Below are positions 16,362-24,707 of a DNA stretch of 49,551 bases, in pieces (within the stretch, counting starts at the first letter, position 1; each line of letters begins with the position of its first letter). Where the stretch lies: assembly GCA_023415145.1 (NCBI GenBank), contig JAEZLW010000146.1, positions 1-49,551 of the forward strand, given 5' to 3'. The notes below the pieces were generated by a model. The model searched no databases, was not told where the DNA came from, and saw only the letters and a program-made list of their open reading frames with translations. Both the position numbers and the translations under genes were made by a program. The stretch is from Bacillota bacterium (lineage in GTDB: Bacteria; Bacillota; Clostridia; Christensenellales; Aristaeellaceae).

Positions 16362-17630
16362 CTATCTTTTGCAGATCTTATCCATGCCCATATAGGGGAT
16401 CAAAGCCTCGGGAATTGTCACTGTCCCGTCTTCGTTCTGGTAGTTTTCCAAAATGGCAGCCACGGTGCGGCCTACGGCCACGCCGCTGCCGTTTAGCGTA
16501 TGGGCAAATTGCGGCTTATCCTTCACCGATTCACGGTAACGGATGCCCGCCCTTCGCGCCTGGAAATCCTCACAGTTGGAGCAGCTGGAAATCTCCACAT
16601 ACCGGTTGTAGCTGGGCATCCACACCTCGATGTCATACGTCTTGGCGGCGGAAAAGCCCATATCCCCGGTGCACAGGCAAACCACCCGGTAGGGCAGGCC
16701 AAGCAATTGAAGCACTTTTTCCGCCTGATATGTCATGCTCTCCAATTCCTCATAGCTTTGCTCAGGCTTAGCAATCTTCACCAGCTCCACTTTATTGAAC
16801 TGATGCTGGCGGATCAGGCCCCTGGTATCCCGCCCGGCGCTGCCGGCCTCGGCCCGAAAGCAGGTGGAGTAGGCGCAATGGCGGATCGGCAATTGGGCCC
16901 CATCCAATATCATATCCCGGTACATGTTGGTAACAGGCACCTCGGCAGTGGGGATCATGAAGGTATCCTGATCCACCTTGTAGGCATCCTCCTCAAACTT
17001 GGGCAATTGGCCCGTGCCCGTCATGCTGGCACGGTTGACCATATAGGGAGGATACACCTCCTCATACCCCGCTTCCACATGGGTGTTCAGGAAAAAGTTG
17101 ATAACCGCCCGTTCCAGGCGTGCGCCCTGGCCGCGGTAGAAGGTAAACCTGGCACCGGAAACCTTGGCTGCGGTGTCAAAGTCAAGGATGCCAAGGTCGG
17201 TGCCGATGTCCCAGTGGGGCTTGGGCTCCCACGGGAAAACCCGTGGCGTGCCGATGCGCCGCTGCTCCACGTTTTCCTTCTCATCCAGGCCAACGGGCAC
17301 GCTTTCGCTGGGGATATTGGGCACAACGAGCAAAAACTGCTCCATTTCCTCATCCAGCACCTTGACTTGTTCGTCTAGAGCGGCGATTTCCTCGCCCACC
17401 CGCTTCATTTCGTCCATGATGGGCTGGGCATCGCCTCCAGTGCGTTTGATGGTTGCGATTTCTTTGCTTGCTTCATTGCGGCGGTTTTTCAAATTTTCAG
17501 ACCGGGCCATCAAAGCCCGCCGCTTTTCATCCGCCAGCAAAAAGCTGTCCAGGGAAATGCTCTTGCCCCTTTTTGTAAGGGCGTCGGTCAAAATGTCCGG
17601 GTTCTGCCTGATTTTCCGAAGGTCCAGCAT
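16362..17630 (-). CDS. serS: Seryl-tRNA synthetase
   Basis: The 422-residue class II synthetase charges tRNA-Ser. The N-terminal antiparallel coiled coil that grips the tRNA long arm spans about residues 30-100. Motif 2 is seen at CFRAEAGSAGRDTRGLIRQHQF and motif 3 at NGSGVAVGRTVAAILENYQ. The ATG giving MLDLRKIRQNP is preceded by GGGAGGG; the frame continues upstream only as an artefact of the leader. It is controlled by a T-box leader and followed after 10 bp by the HAD gene. Confidence 0.97.
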   Translation of the reverse strand: MLDLRKIRQNPDILTDALTKRGKSISLDSFLLADEKRRALMARSENLKNRRNEASKEIATIKRTGGDAQPIMDEMKRVGEEIAALDEQVKVLDEEMEQFLLVVPNIPSESVPVGLDEKENVEQRRIGTPRVFPWEPKPHWDIGTDLGILDFDTAAKVSGARFTFYRGQGARLERAVINFFLNTHVEAGYEEVYPPYMVNRASMTGTGQLPKFEEDAYKVDQDTFMIPTAEVPVTNMYRDMILDGAQLPIRHCAYSTCFRAEAGSAGRDTRGLIRQHQFNKVELVKIAKPEQSYEELESMTYQAEKVLQLLGLPYRVVCLCTGDMGFSAAKTYDIEVWMPSYNRYVEISSCSNCEDFQARRAGIRYRESVKDKPQFAHTLNGSGVAVGRTVAAILENYQNEDGTVTIPEALIPYMGMDKICKR

Positions 17631-17926
17631 CTCAATCCCTCCCTGCGGCCTGGCCGCGTCGAACTTGCCGGATGTACGGGGGTATTCCGGCCCAATAAAA
17701 AAGCCGCCCCTTGACAGTGTTGCCACTGAAAGGGACGGACGAATCCGCGTTGCCACCCCGATTGGATGCTGAAGCATCCCACTCGCCGCGCTGTATGGGG
17801 CGCTCCCCGCGGCCGTTCGCCGCCGGCTCCCGGATGGACAGCCTGCGCCTGTACCGCCTTGCACCAACCGGCGGCTCTCTATTCCCAGAAAAGCAGGCAT
17901 GGTCCGTTCATAGCCGTTTGGGATTG
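17631..17926 (-). promoter_or_regulatory. T-box leader of serS
   Basis: The minus-strand leader carries the T-box core GGGTGGCAACGCGG (17745-17758), which pairs with the acceptor end of uncharged tRNA. It is followed by a terminator hairpin (17704-17738, stem CCGTCCCTT/AAGGGGCGG with an inner CAGTG/CACTG) and TTTTTT. Upstream are GC-rich stem I segments; a TCC triplet lies in the expected specifier region, but I cannot prove it. Ser starvation should allow read-through into serS. Confidence 0.93.
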
Positions 17927-17931
17927 GCATT

Positions 17932-17960
17932 ATTATAGGCAATCCTCGAAAGTTTTGCAA
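17932..17960 (-). promoter_or_regulatory. serS promoter
   Basis: Minus strand TTGCAA (17955-17960), 17 bases, TATAAT (17932-17937), immediately upstream of the T-box leader. Confidence 0.8.
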
Positions 17961-17977
17961 GGGATTTTTTGTTTTTC

Positions 17978-18889
17978 TTATGGCAACTGTGCTGTAGGTA
18001 ACAGACCGTTATCCAGCACGGCCCTTGTTTCCAAGTCAGCAATCCCCGTAGCGGATATACCAGACGCCTTTTGCAGCTTCTGTACGGCGGCTTTTAAGGC
18101 AGGTGTAAAATATCCCTCCCGGCCTTTCTCCATCTGATAATAACCCAGATCGATCATTGCTTGCTGAAGGGCAATCACATCATCGTTTTGGTTATACAAC
18201 CGAAGATTGGAAAACGCCCGCTTTACCGGTGTGCCAAAGCCATATATGCGTTTATCGGTCAGGTCGTAAACGGCTCGTTGGACACGGTCGGGGTTGTTCC
18301 CTTCGATGACATGAACCTGTATCTTCCCGTTTTCATCCCGGCTGACGCCCTCCACCAGGGCCACATGATCAGTGCCCTGCCTGCGGCTGTAATAATAAAA
18401 CCAGATGTAGTCCCCGGGGTGGGGAACATACTCGTTGGATTTCAGGTAATGGTCGCTGCCGATAAGCCATTGCTTTTCACGGGTGGGAAGCTTTCCGTCG
18501 TCGGAAATGAAGCGGCCCCTTTTCATGAAAAACGGAGCACCGTCCTTGGAACCGCCATACCTGGGATACAGATTGCCCATAAGCTGCGTGCCGTAGCGCT
18601 GATCCACCTGGTCCACGCACCAGGTGATGAATTCCGCACACCAGGCAACCCTGCCGCCGGAATACCATGTACCGTACTTGCTTTCATCAGGCAATGGGCC
18701 TTCGACGTAACCGATCTCTTCCTGGGCCACCTTCAACAGAAGCAGTTCCGGCGGCGCAACCGCAGTATACTGCGTCAAATCGGGGGGCATCCAGTCTTCG
18801 GTGGCCACAAGAGCCTCTTCCGTCAAACCGGATGCTGCACCGATAAGTAACAGGGCCATCATCAACGCAAACAAAGCTGTCTTGCCCAC
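17978..18889 (-). CDS. Secreted CHAP-domain cell-wall hydrolase with peptidoglycan-binding domain
   Basis: The 303-residue protein starts with a signal peptide (ALFALMMALLLIGAASG). A CHAP-type amidase/endopeptidase domain covers about 50-220, with the nucleophile Cys in VAWCAEFITWC, the His in GTDHVALVEGV and an acidic/polar residue in VIEGNN. A PG_binding_1 repeat at the C-terminus (NQNDDVIALQQAMIDLGYY, then FTPALKAAVQKLQ) targets the wall. It probably cleaves peptide cross-links during growth or division. A good promoter lies upstream. Confidence 0.88.
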   Translation of the reverse strand: MGKTALFALMMALLLIGAASGLTEEALVATEDWMPPDLTQYTAVAPPELLLLKVAQEEIGYVEGPLPDESKYGTWYSGGRVAWCAEFITWCVDQVDQRYGTQLMGNLYPRYGGSKDGAPFFMKRGRFISDDGKLPTREKQWLIGSDHYLKSNEYVPHPGDYIWFYYYSRRQGTDHVALVEGVSRDENGKIQVHVIEGNNPDRVQRAVYDLTDKRIYGFGTPVKRAFSNLRLYNQNDDVIALQQAMIDLGYYQMEKGREGYFTPALKAAVQKLQKASGISATGIADLETRAVLDNGLLPTAQLP

Positions 18890-18930
18890 GGCTGCTTTCC
18901 TTCCGGTTTTCCTAGATTTGGAATGAAACC

Positions 18931-18959
18931 ATTGTAACAGCAGCCGTTCCGCCCGTCAA
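18931..18959 (-). promoter_or_regulatory. Promoter of the CHAP hydrolase gene
   Basis: Minus strand TTGACG (18954-18959), 17 bases, TACAAT (18931-18936), about 40 bases before the start codon. Confidence 0.75.
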
Positions 18960-18979
18960 GAAGGCGGCATCAAATTACC

Positions 18980-19858
18980 TTAATCCGGTATCTCTATCCC
19001 ATAGATGGCTTCGGCCATTTGCTCCATGGCGTCAAGCACCCTGGGCGCGGGACGGCTGATCATATCAGGATCGATCCTGTACACGTGCCCTGATTTGACG
19101 GCAGGCAGGTCTTTGTAGCCTTCCTGCACGTAAATTTCCGCCGCACGGGCTTCATCCGCTCCCAGCAGGATGACCTGGGGATTATTGGCCACCAGCTGCT
19201 CCAGGCTGTACATGGGCCAGGGTACCGGGGAATCGAAGGTGACAGGCAAAGCGCTGATCTTTTCCATCACTTCGTAAATAAAGCTGCCGGGGCCTACGGT
19301 ATAATCGCCCCAGTCACCAAAGCTGACGGCATAGTACACGGTAGACGGCGTCTTTCCGGCCACGGCAGCCAATATGGCCTGTTCCTTTTGAGCCATGCTT
19401 TGAAGCAATGGGGTGGGATCGGCTTCCGCAGCCGTTGCGATCAGGCGGATGCTGTCGGGTATGCCCGCGTATGTATCGGCTTCCGCAGCAATCACCGTCA
19501 GACCCAGGCCTGCAAGCTGCGCGATGGCATCCGCCTGCAGCTTGTTTCCGGCCAGAATCAGGTCGGGCTTCAGCGAAACGATTAATTCAGCGTTGGGGCC
19601 GGCGTAATCACCGCATTTGACCTCGATGGCGGCGGCCTCCGCCGGATAATTGGAGTAGGCATCCACGCCCACCACCCTATCGCCCAGGCCCAGGGCAAAC
19701 AGGATTTCCGTGTTGCTGGGGGTAAGGGACACGATGCGCCGGGCAGAGCTTACATCTACCTCCCGGCCCGTAAGGTCGGTAACGGTGACAGCCAAGGCAG
19801 GAAGGCCAAGGGAAAGGGCGAGGGCGAGGATGACCAGGAAAACCAATGTCTTTTTCAT
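18980..19858 (-). CDS. btuF: Cobalamin-type ABC substrate-binding protein (BtuF-like), orphan
   Basis: The 292-residue exported protein has a class III periplasmic-binding fold: RRIVSLTPSNTEILFALGLGDRVVGVD, then KPDLILAG, and a C-terminal lobe with VKSGHVYRIDPD. The signal peptide ends in LPALA with no lipobox Cys, unusual for a monoderm binding protein. The ATG has AAGGAGG six bases upstream. Substrate is inferred from the cobalamin riboswitch in front of it; heme or siderophore binding is the alternative. No BtuC or BtuD gene is adjacent: the next gene downstream encodes a wall hydrolase. Confidence 0.88.
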   Translation of the reverse strand: MKKTLVFLVILALALSLGLPALAVTVTDLTGREVDVSSARRIVSLTPSNTEILFALGLGDRVVGVDAYSNYPAEAAAIEVKCGDYAGPNAELIVSLKPDLILAGNKLQADAIAQLAGLGLTVIAAEADTYAGIPDSIRLIATAAEADPTPLLQSMAQKEQAILAAVAGKTPSTVYYAVSFGDWGDYTVGPGSFIYEVMEKISALPVTFDSPVPWPMYSLEQLVANNPQVILLGADEARAAEIYVQEGYKDLPAVKSGHVYRIDPDMISRPAPRVLDAMEQMAEAIYGIEIPD

Positions 19859-19926
19859 GGGAAACCTCCTTATCATTTGTCCTTCCAACGGGTAAACCAT
19901 TGGAAGAATGGCAGGTTTCCGCCGGC

Positions 19927-19948
19927 AAAAAAGGCCGCCCCGGCAGCC
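19927..19948 (-). terminator. Putative riboswitch expression-platform terminator
   Basis: GGCTGCC and GGCGGCC pair into a short stem followed by TTTTTT on the minus strand, about 70 bases before btuF. The loop is tight, so one or two inner pairs must open. Confidence 0.55.
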
Positions 19949-19986
19949 ATGCCAAAAAAGCACAGCCCTGCCGAAACAGCCCCCTA

Positions 19987-20007
19987 TGTCAGGCCATAGG
20001 CCTGACA
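19987..20007 (-). promoter_or_regulatory. Perfect hairpin between riboswitch and btuF
   Basis: TGTCAGGCC and GGCCTGACA form a 9-bp stem with a 3-base loop downstream of the B12 box. It may be part of the switching structure. Confidence 0.5.
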
Positions 20008-20049
20008 GCCGTCCATCCCCCCTCCGGGGATGACAGCTTTTACACAAAT

Positions 20050-20238
20050 ACGGGCAGGTCTCCTGGCTTGGCTTCAACCGGATGCGGCGCCTTCCCGGAT
20101 AACTCCAGTGGCATATGACCGCATCCGTCCACCTCACAGTAGCGGGGGCTGCAGCGGATTGAATACAAACAGTATTTGCACCGCTTTCCCTTTTCACCCA
20201 ATGTATATGGGCACCCGTACGGCGGAAGATACTTTCCG
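20050..20238 (-). promoter_or_regulatory. Cobalamin (B12) riboswitch
   Basis: The minus-strand leader contains the B12 box AGCCAGGAGACCTGCC (20053-20068), the conserved GCCACTGGA (20104-20112), and GCTACTGTGAGGTGG further upstream, in the right order for an AdoCbl riboswitch. High cobalamin should repress btuF. Confidence 0.93.
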
Positions 20239-20273
20239 TTGGACAGTATAACACGGAAAGAATCTCATCACAA
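20232..20273 (-). promoter_or_regulatory. btuF promoter with flanking inverted repeat
   Basis: Minus strand TTGTGA (20268-20273), 17 bases, TATACT (20245-20250). The -10 is flanked by a perfect inverted repeat, CTTTCCGT (20232-20239) and ACGGAAAG (20253-20260), which resembles an operator. Confidence 0.7.
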
Positions 20274-20288
20274 GAACCGGGGAAAATA

Positions 20289-21074
20289 CTATTCCTTCCC
20301 CTTGTCCTTCCATTTATCCAAAAAGAAATCGTCCAGCTGCTTCCTGTCCAGGAAAGGCAGCAGCGGCACGATTTTGGAGAAGCCATACTTCTCCACACAA
20401 TGGGCTGCCGCCTCCGTCAGCTTTTCCTTGCCCAGGAAAGGAGCCAGAGGAACAAGATCCATAACGCCGCCTTCCTTCAAAATGCGGTCTGCCAGCCGGT
20501 CGATGCTTTCCCGGCTCAAAAAAGGCGCAGCCATGATGACTTTCTTGATGTCCATACTATCCGCCAGTACATGCTGCACACACTCATCCACGGTTGCCTG
20601 GCTTAAAAAAGGCAAAAGCCCCAACAGGGAATCAAAAGACCTGTCCCGCTTGGCCGCGTTTGATGCCAGGGAATCCAGCGTGCTTTCGCTTAAAAACGGC
20701 GCAGCCTTTGTCAGGTCTTTCAACGTGATTTCCGACTGCACGCTTTCCCACAGCTTTTCCGCCTGCTTAGGTCTAACCAGCGGGGCCACCTCCAGAAATT
20801 CTTCAGCCGTCAGTTTTTCAGCAATCGGCTCCTCACGGATCATGCTTTCCACTACCCGGGCGCTTTTGGGATTTCCCAGCAATTCGTCGATGGTCACGCT
20901 GAAAATATCCGCCAGCTCACCCAGCTTGGAGATATCCGGCATGGTTTGCCCCCGCTCCCAGTTGCTCACCGCCTGAAAGCTGATGTTCAATTTATCCGCC
21001 AGTTCCATTTGCGTCATGTTTTGCGCCTTGCGCAGGGTGGATATGGTTTTGCCTACCGAAAGCATATCAAACAT
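20289..21074 (-). CDS. XRE-type HTH protein with tandem helical PFL repeats
   Basis: The 261-residue protein has an N-terminal HTH (TLRKAQNMTQMELADKLNIS, then AVSNWERG) and a long C-terminal array of about six units of roughly 25-35 residues. The units share a core such as AAPFLSESTLDSLA, LLPFLSQATVDECV, AAPFLSRESIDRLA, LAPFLGKEKLTEAA and LLPFLDRKQLDDFF; a first, degenerate one is APLVRPKQAEKLW. The array predicts an all-alpha superhelical scaffold that could bind a peptide or protein. AAAGGAG lies nine bases before the ATG and overlaps the stop of the upstream 56-codon gene. The controlled genes are unknown. Confidence 0.88.
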   Translation of the reverse strand: MFDMLSVGKTISTLRKAQNMTQMELADKLNISFQAVSNWERGQTMPDISKLGELADIFSVTIDELLGNPKSARVVESMIREEPIAEKLTAEEFLEVAPLVRPKQAEKLWESVQSEITLKDLTKAAPFLSESTLDSLASNAAKRDRSFDSLLGLLPFLSQATVDECVQHVLADSMDIKKVIMAAPFLSRESIDRLADRILKEGGVMDLVPLAPFLGKEKLTEAAAHCVEKYGFSKIVPLLPFLDRKQLDDFFLDKWKDKGKE

Positions 21075-21088
21075 GATTACACGCTCCT

Positions 21089-21259
21089 TTACTTGAGACC
21101 GTTGATGCGTATCCAGCCTTCCAGCGCCATCTGGGCATAAAGCTCCTCCCATCCGGATGCAAAACGGCAGCGGCGGCACGCCGCAGCGTGCTTCTCTTTT
21201 CCTGGCCGCAGGCCATGCAATACGCGATAGGATCTGATTTTCCGGACAATCCAGCCCAT
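21089..21259 (-). CDS. Small hypothetical protein (56 aa) coupled to the HTH gene
   Basis: The ATG follows AAGGAGGGGAGAGC, and the TAA stop merges with the AAAGGAG ribosome site of the HTH-repeat gene, an arrangement typical of a real coupled gene. The product is basic, contains CRRC in AAACRRCRFASGWEELYAQM and ends WIRINGLK. I recognise no family. A single CxxC is not enough to claim zinc binding. Confidence 0.55.
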   Translation of the reverse strand: MGWIVRKIRSYRVLHGLRPGKEKHAAACRRCRFASGWEELYAQMALEGWIRINGLK

Positions 21260-21352
21260 GCTCTCTCCCCTCCTTTTTACAAGGGGAAAGGTCACGCTCT
21301 CCCCATGTCTGCATCATAGGGAAAACGCGCTTTATTCTCCAGCAAGCAGCAG

Positions 21353-21369
21353 TTGAGTTTGAAACTCAA
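21353..21369. promoter_or_regulatory. 17-bp perfect palindrome upstream of the small-protein/HTH pair
   Basis: TTGAGTTTGAAACTCAA has 8-bp perfect arms around one base. It lies just after the ABC permease stop and about 95 bp upstream of the small gene. No T-run follows, so an operator is likelier than a terminator. Confidence 0.4.
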
Positions 21370-21385
21370 GCGGCGGTTGAATCGA

Positions 21386-22243
21386 TCATTTTCTCTTGTC
21401 CAGAAACCTTTGAAAGGAAAAAATCAGCAGGCTGATGCCGTAAAAAGCAGCGGCGCACAGCACGATGGCCGCTCCGGCGGAAGTATTCCAATAATACGAA
21501 AACACAAGCCCCGCGATACCGCTCAGCATGGCGATCAAAACACTCAACAGTGCATGGCTCCTTACGCTACGGGCCAGGTTTCGACCTGCGGCGGCGGGGA
21601 GGATCAACAGCGCATTGATCAAAAGCACCCCCACCCAGCGAATGGAAAGCATCACAGCCACAGCCACCAATATCACAAAGCAGTATTCCACAAGACGGAT
21701 GCGCATGCCCCGGCTTTTCGCCAGGGAAGCGTTGATGCTGGCCAGCAGCAACTGGTTATAAATAAGCATCCAAACAGCCACGCCTGTCACCAGCGCCAAA
21801 AGCAGCCACAAAAGGTCCGAAGGGGCTACGGCCAGCACATCGCCAATCAGCAGGGAGGAGTACTTGGCAAACCCCCCGCCCCGGGACAGGATCACCAGCC
21901 CCAATGCAATGCTGGTGCTGGAAAATACGCTGATGATGGTGTCAACGGAGGTTGTTCCCGTTTGCTTGATGCGGCTGATGAGCACGGCCCAGACAGCGCC
22001 GAATACCAGCATGGCAACAAGATCATTGTGAAGGCCTATCACAATGCCAAGGCCGATGCCAGTCAGGGCGCTGTGGCCCAGCGCATCGGAAAAGAAAGCC
22101 ATGCGCTGATTTACCGCCATGGTGCCCATCAGCCCCAGCAGGGGCGTCAGCAGTAAAATGGCAAGCATTGCGTTTTTCATGAACTGAAAGGACAAAAAGT
22201 CAAAGGGGAGCAGGACATCCATCACATCATAGACGGCGTTCAT
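21386..22243 (-). CDS. Metal ABC transporter permease (ABC-3 family)
   Basis: The 285-residue membrane protein has eight or nine hydrophobic segments and the ABC-3 signature region FFSDALGHSALTGIGLGIVIG. This family (ZnuB, TroC, MntB) imports zinc, manganese or iron. The ATG overlaps the ATPase stop (ATGA) and GGAGG lies seven bases upstream. The metal cannot be told from sequence, and no substrate-binding protein is encoded next to it. Confidence 0.92.
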   Translation of the reverse strand: MNAVYDVMDVLLPFDFLSFQFMKNAMLAILLLTPLLGLMGTMAVNQRMAFFSDALGHSALTGIGLGIVIGLHNDLVAMLVFGAVWAVLISRIKQTGTTSVDTIISVFSSTSIALGLVILSRGGGFAKYSSLLIGDVLAVAPSDLLWLLLALVTGVAVWMLIYNQLLLASINASLAKSRGMRIRLVEYCFVILVAVAVMLSIRWVGVLLINALLILPAAAGRNLARSVRSHALLSVLIAMLSGIAGLVFSYYWNTSAGAAIVLCAAAFYGISLLIFSFQRFLDKRK

Positions 22244-23010
22244 GAATTCACCTCCGCATCCAGCTGTGCCTTGGTAAGGGGCGTTTGAAACGCAGCCGCG
22301 AACGCCGGGGAGGAAAATACTTCTTTCGGGCTGCCGGCGCAAAGCACCTGCCTGTCCAAAAGCACCACATAATCAGCGTACTTTTCCACCAGGGACAAAT
22401 CATGGCTCACCAGCAATATGGCCATATGATGCCGGGATCTGAGCTCCAGAACGGTATTCAAAAATAGTGCCAGACCGTTTTGATCCACACCGGACACAGG
22501 CTCATCCAACACCAAAAGATCGGGTGCGGGCGTCAGCGCAAGCGCCAGAAGCACCCGTTGCAGCTCCCCGCCAGACAGCTTTCCAAGAGGCGACAAGAGC
22601 AGGTCTTCCGCCCTCACCGCCTCCAGCGATTTTCGAACCAGTTCCTTTGTCTTTTTGGAAACACCCAGCCATACCGGCCGGCGGCTTAATGCGCAGGCCA
22701 GAAAATCCTGCACGGTGGCAGGCATCTCCTTGTCAAAATCCAGGTGCTGGGGCACATAGCCTGTGCGCAGGTGGGGGATGTCCCGGCCCTGGTGGTCCTC
22801 ATGGCGGATGCGGCCGGTAAAGGGGATTTCCCGCATCAGCGCTTTTAACAGTGTCGTCTTCCCGGCCCCGTTCTGGCCAATGAGCGCCGTTAATTGCCCG
22901 CAATGAATGTGCATTGTCACCTGGGACAAGATCGACTGCCTGTCCCTGACGACACCCACATTTTCCAGTGCGATGTGGCACAGGCCGCAGCTTTGTAGAT
23001 GACGATCCAT
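22240..23010 (-). CDS. Metal ABC transporter ATP-binding protein
   Basis: The 256-residue ATPase has Walker A GQNGAGKTT, Q-loop VPQHL, signature LSGGELQRV, Walker B LLVLDEP and switch His in VSHD. It resembles ZnuC/TroB and pairs with the following permease. It starts 11 bp after the phosphoesterase stop with AAAGGAG upstream. Confidence 0.93.
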   Translation of the reverse strand: MDRHLQSCGLCHIALENVGVVRDRQSILSQVTMHIHCGQLTALIGQNGAGKTTLLKALMREIPFTGRIRHEDHQGRDIPHLRTGYVPQHLDFDKEMPATVQDFLACALSRRPVWLGVSKKTKELVRKSLEAVRAEDLLLSPLGKLSGGELQRVLLALALTPAPDLLVLDEPVSGVDQNGLALFLNTVLELRSRHHMAILLVSHDLSLVEKYADYVVLLDRQVLCAGSPKEVFSSPAFAAAFQTPLTKAQLDAEVNS

Positions 23011-23021
23011 GGCATCTCCTT

Positions 23022-23720
23022 TTACCGGGAATACACGCCGGTCCTGATCTCATTGATGTAGGATTCCCGGTAGGGCAAGCCCGGGTCGTTCATGGCATCC
23101 CTTACGGCTTCCTCCGTGTCATAGGGTATGGAAACGAGGCTGATGTCAAAGGGCGCGGATTTTTTGCCGGGTTGCCCTTGCAATATGGCATAGCAGGCCC
23201 GGTTGACACCCAGGTTGTTGCCAACGCTGCCCGTATTGAACAGGAAGCCCTTGTTCACCGTGCGGTGAAACGCCCGGTGACAGTCGGAATACCCCACTGC
23301 CTGGAAGGTTTCACCGTCCATTTCAAACAACTCCTCCAGCCTTTCACGCTCCGCCTGCACAAAAAGAAGATCCTCCATCAAGGGCCGGCCATGGATAAGG
23401 CGGATGTGCAGCCCGCTCATGAAAAAATGATGTTCCAGCGGCAAGCTTTTCAGCCTGTCCATCCGCTCCTGCCCAAGCAGGTTCCAGTAGTATCCGTCGG
23501 CGGGAAAATGCTTTTGAGAGATGCCTATGTCCCAGTTGCCGGCCAATAAAACCTGGCAACGGGAAAACGCCCAGTCCATGGTGGCGGCGGAAGAAGGCCC
23601 CTTGCCCACCATATCCCCAAGGCAATAAACGGTTTGTATTCTTCTTGATCTTATGTCCCTGTCTACCGCCATGGTGGCGGGCAGATTACCATGAAGGTCG
23701 GCCACAAGGGCTATGCGCAT
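23022..23720 (-). CDS. Metallophosphoesterase (YfcE/calcineurin-like)
   Basis: The 232-residue protein shows the binuclear metal motifs: ADLHGN near the N-terminus, GDMVGKGP, GNWD and RLIHGRP, with TGSVGNN following. Such enzymes hydrolyse phosphodiesters or phosphomonoesters using Mn or similar metals. AGGAGGG precedes the ATG. It is the first gene of a unit with the metal ABC transporter, which may reflect a metal-cofactor link; this is inference. Confidence 0.9.
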   Translation of the reverse strand: MRIALVADLHGNLPATMAVDRDIRSRRIQTVYCLGDMVGKGPSSAATMDWAFSRCQVLLAGNWDIGISQKHFPADGYYWNLLGQERMDRLKSLPLEHHFFMSGLHIRLIHGRPLMEDLLFVQAERERLEELFEMDGETFQAVGYSDCHRAFHRTVNKGFLFNTGSVGNNLGVNRACYAILQGQPGKKSAPFDISLVSIPYDTEEAVRDAMNDPGLPYRESYINEIRTGVYSR

Positions 23721-23791
23721 GGGTCCCTCCTGATGCTCTTTCCAAACAGTATACCATGTTTTTGGCAGAGCGCATACGCCAATGCCGAAGG

Positions 23792-23820
23792 TTGTGGATT
23801 TTTCTGGCCCATGATATACT
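23792..23820 (+). promoter_or_regulatory. Promoter of the HAD-IB gene
   Basis: TTGTGG (23792-23797), 17 bases, TATACT (23815-23820), 37 bases before the start codon. Confidence 0.65.
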
Positions 23821-23857
23821 TTTTTGTGTATTTCGATTTCCCGAAAGGGGTTATACC

Positions 23858-24523
23858 ATGATCCGGCAAGGCTTTGCGCTTTTTGACCTGGATGGCACCG
23901 TGGCAAAGGGCGATTCCATTCTGCCCATGATTCGGTACGCCATCAAAACAAAGTTTACAACAAAGACGCGGCTTTTTTCTATCGCGTTGGCTTTTTTGGG
24001 CTATTCGCTGCGTTTGATCAATGACACAAAGGCCAAGGAAATGGCCATCGCTTTCCTTCGGGGAAAAACACAGGAACAGGTTCGGGATTTTGCCGAAAAT
24101 TTCTGCCGGGATGTGCTGATAAAACACGTATTTCCCGGCGCACGGGAAGAGGTCAAAGCCCGAAGGGATGAAGGATTGTGCGTTTTGCTGGTAACAGCAT
24201 CCCCCGACTTTTATTTGCAGCCCTTGATAAGAGAGCTGGACTTGGACGGAATCATAGGCACAAGAGCCGACATTTCAAAGGACGGCATCTATACAGGCCG
24301 CATTTCCGGTCTGAACTGCCGCAACCTTCAAAAGCCGCTGCGCATTGCAGAATATCTGGCGGCAAGGGGGTATGAGCTGGATACGGAAAATTCTTACGCC
24401 TATGGCGACTCCGGCCACGATTGGCCCATGATGTCGCTGACAAAGCATCCAGTAGCCGTCAATGCCAAAAAATCATTGCTGACTCGCTGCGGAGATTGCC
24501 GGCGGGTTGCATGGAAGCTATAA
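23858..24523 (+). CDS. HAD-IB family phosphatase (SerB-like)
   Basis: The 221-residue protein has motif I FALFDLDGTVAKGDS, motif II LLVTASPDFY, a Lys in LQKPLR and motif IV YGDSGHDWPMM. The cap and the TGRISG...C segment match the HAD-IB subfamily that dephosphorylates serine, glycerol or lipid phosphates. GAAAGGGG stands upstream of the ATG. It is divergent from the phosphoesterase gene. Confidence 0.88.
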   Translation: MIRQGFALFDLDGTVAKGDSILPMIRYAIKTKFTTKTRLFSIALAFLGYSLRLINDTKAKEMAIAFLRGKTQEQVRDFAENFCRDVLIKHVFPGAREEVKARRDEGLCVLLVTASPDFYLQPLIRELDLDGIIGTRADISKDGIYTGRISGLNCRNLQKPLRIAEYLAARGYELDTENSYAYGDSGHDWPMMSLTKHPVAVNAKKSLLTRCGDCRRVAWKL

Positions 24524-24572
24524 AACCATCCTGTTCGTTAAATGATTAACTTTCCCGGCCATTGGGAAAATA

Positions 24573-24602
24573 TTGACAAGGGTGTGATTTTACCGCTATA
24601 CT
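24573..24602 (+). promoter_or_regulatory. Promoter of the DUF1874-like gene
   Basis: TTGACA (24573-24578), 18 bases, TATACT (24597-24602). The leader of about 100 bases includes CGGCATAACCCGGTTCCGCTG but no known element. Confidence 0.75.
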
Positions 24603-24707
24603 GGTCATAGAAGAACAGGAAAAGAACAAATTCTCCTGAAGCGGCATAACCCGGTTCCGCTGTTTTGGCGTTACCGTAACAGGGGAAAAAGGAAAGGAAG
24701 GCTGCCT

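Noticed and set aside
16362..17960. 532-residue version of SerS with a long N-terminal extension
   Set aside because: The extra 110 residues are a translation of the T-box leader; the synthetase starts at 17630 with its own ribosome site.
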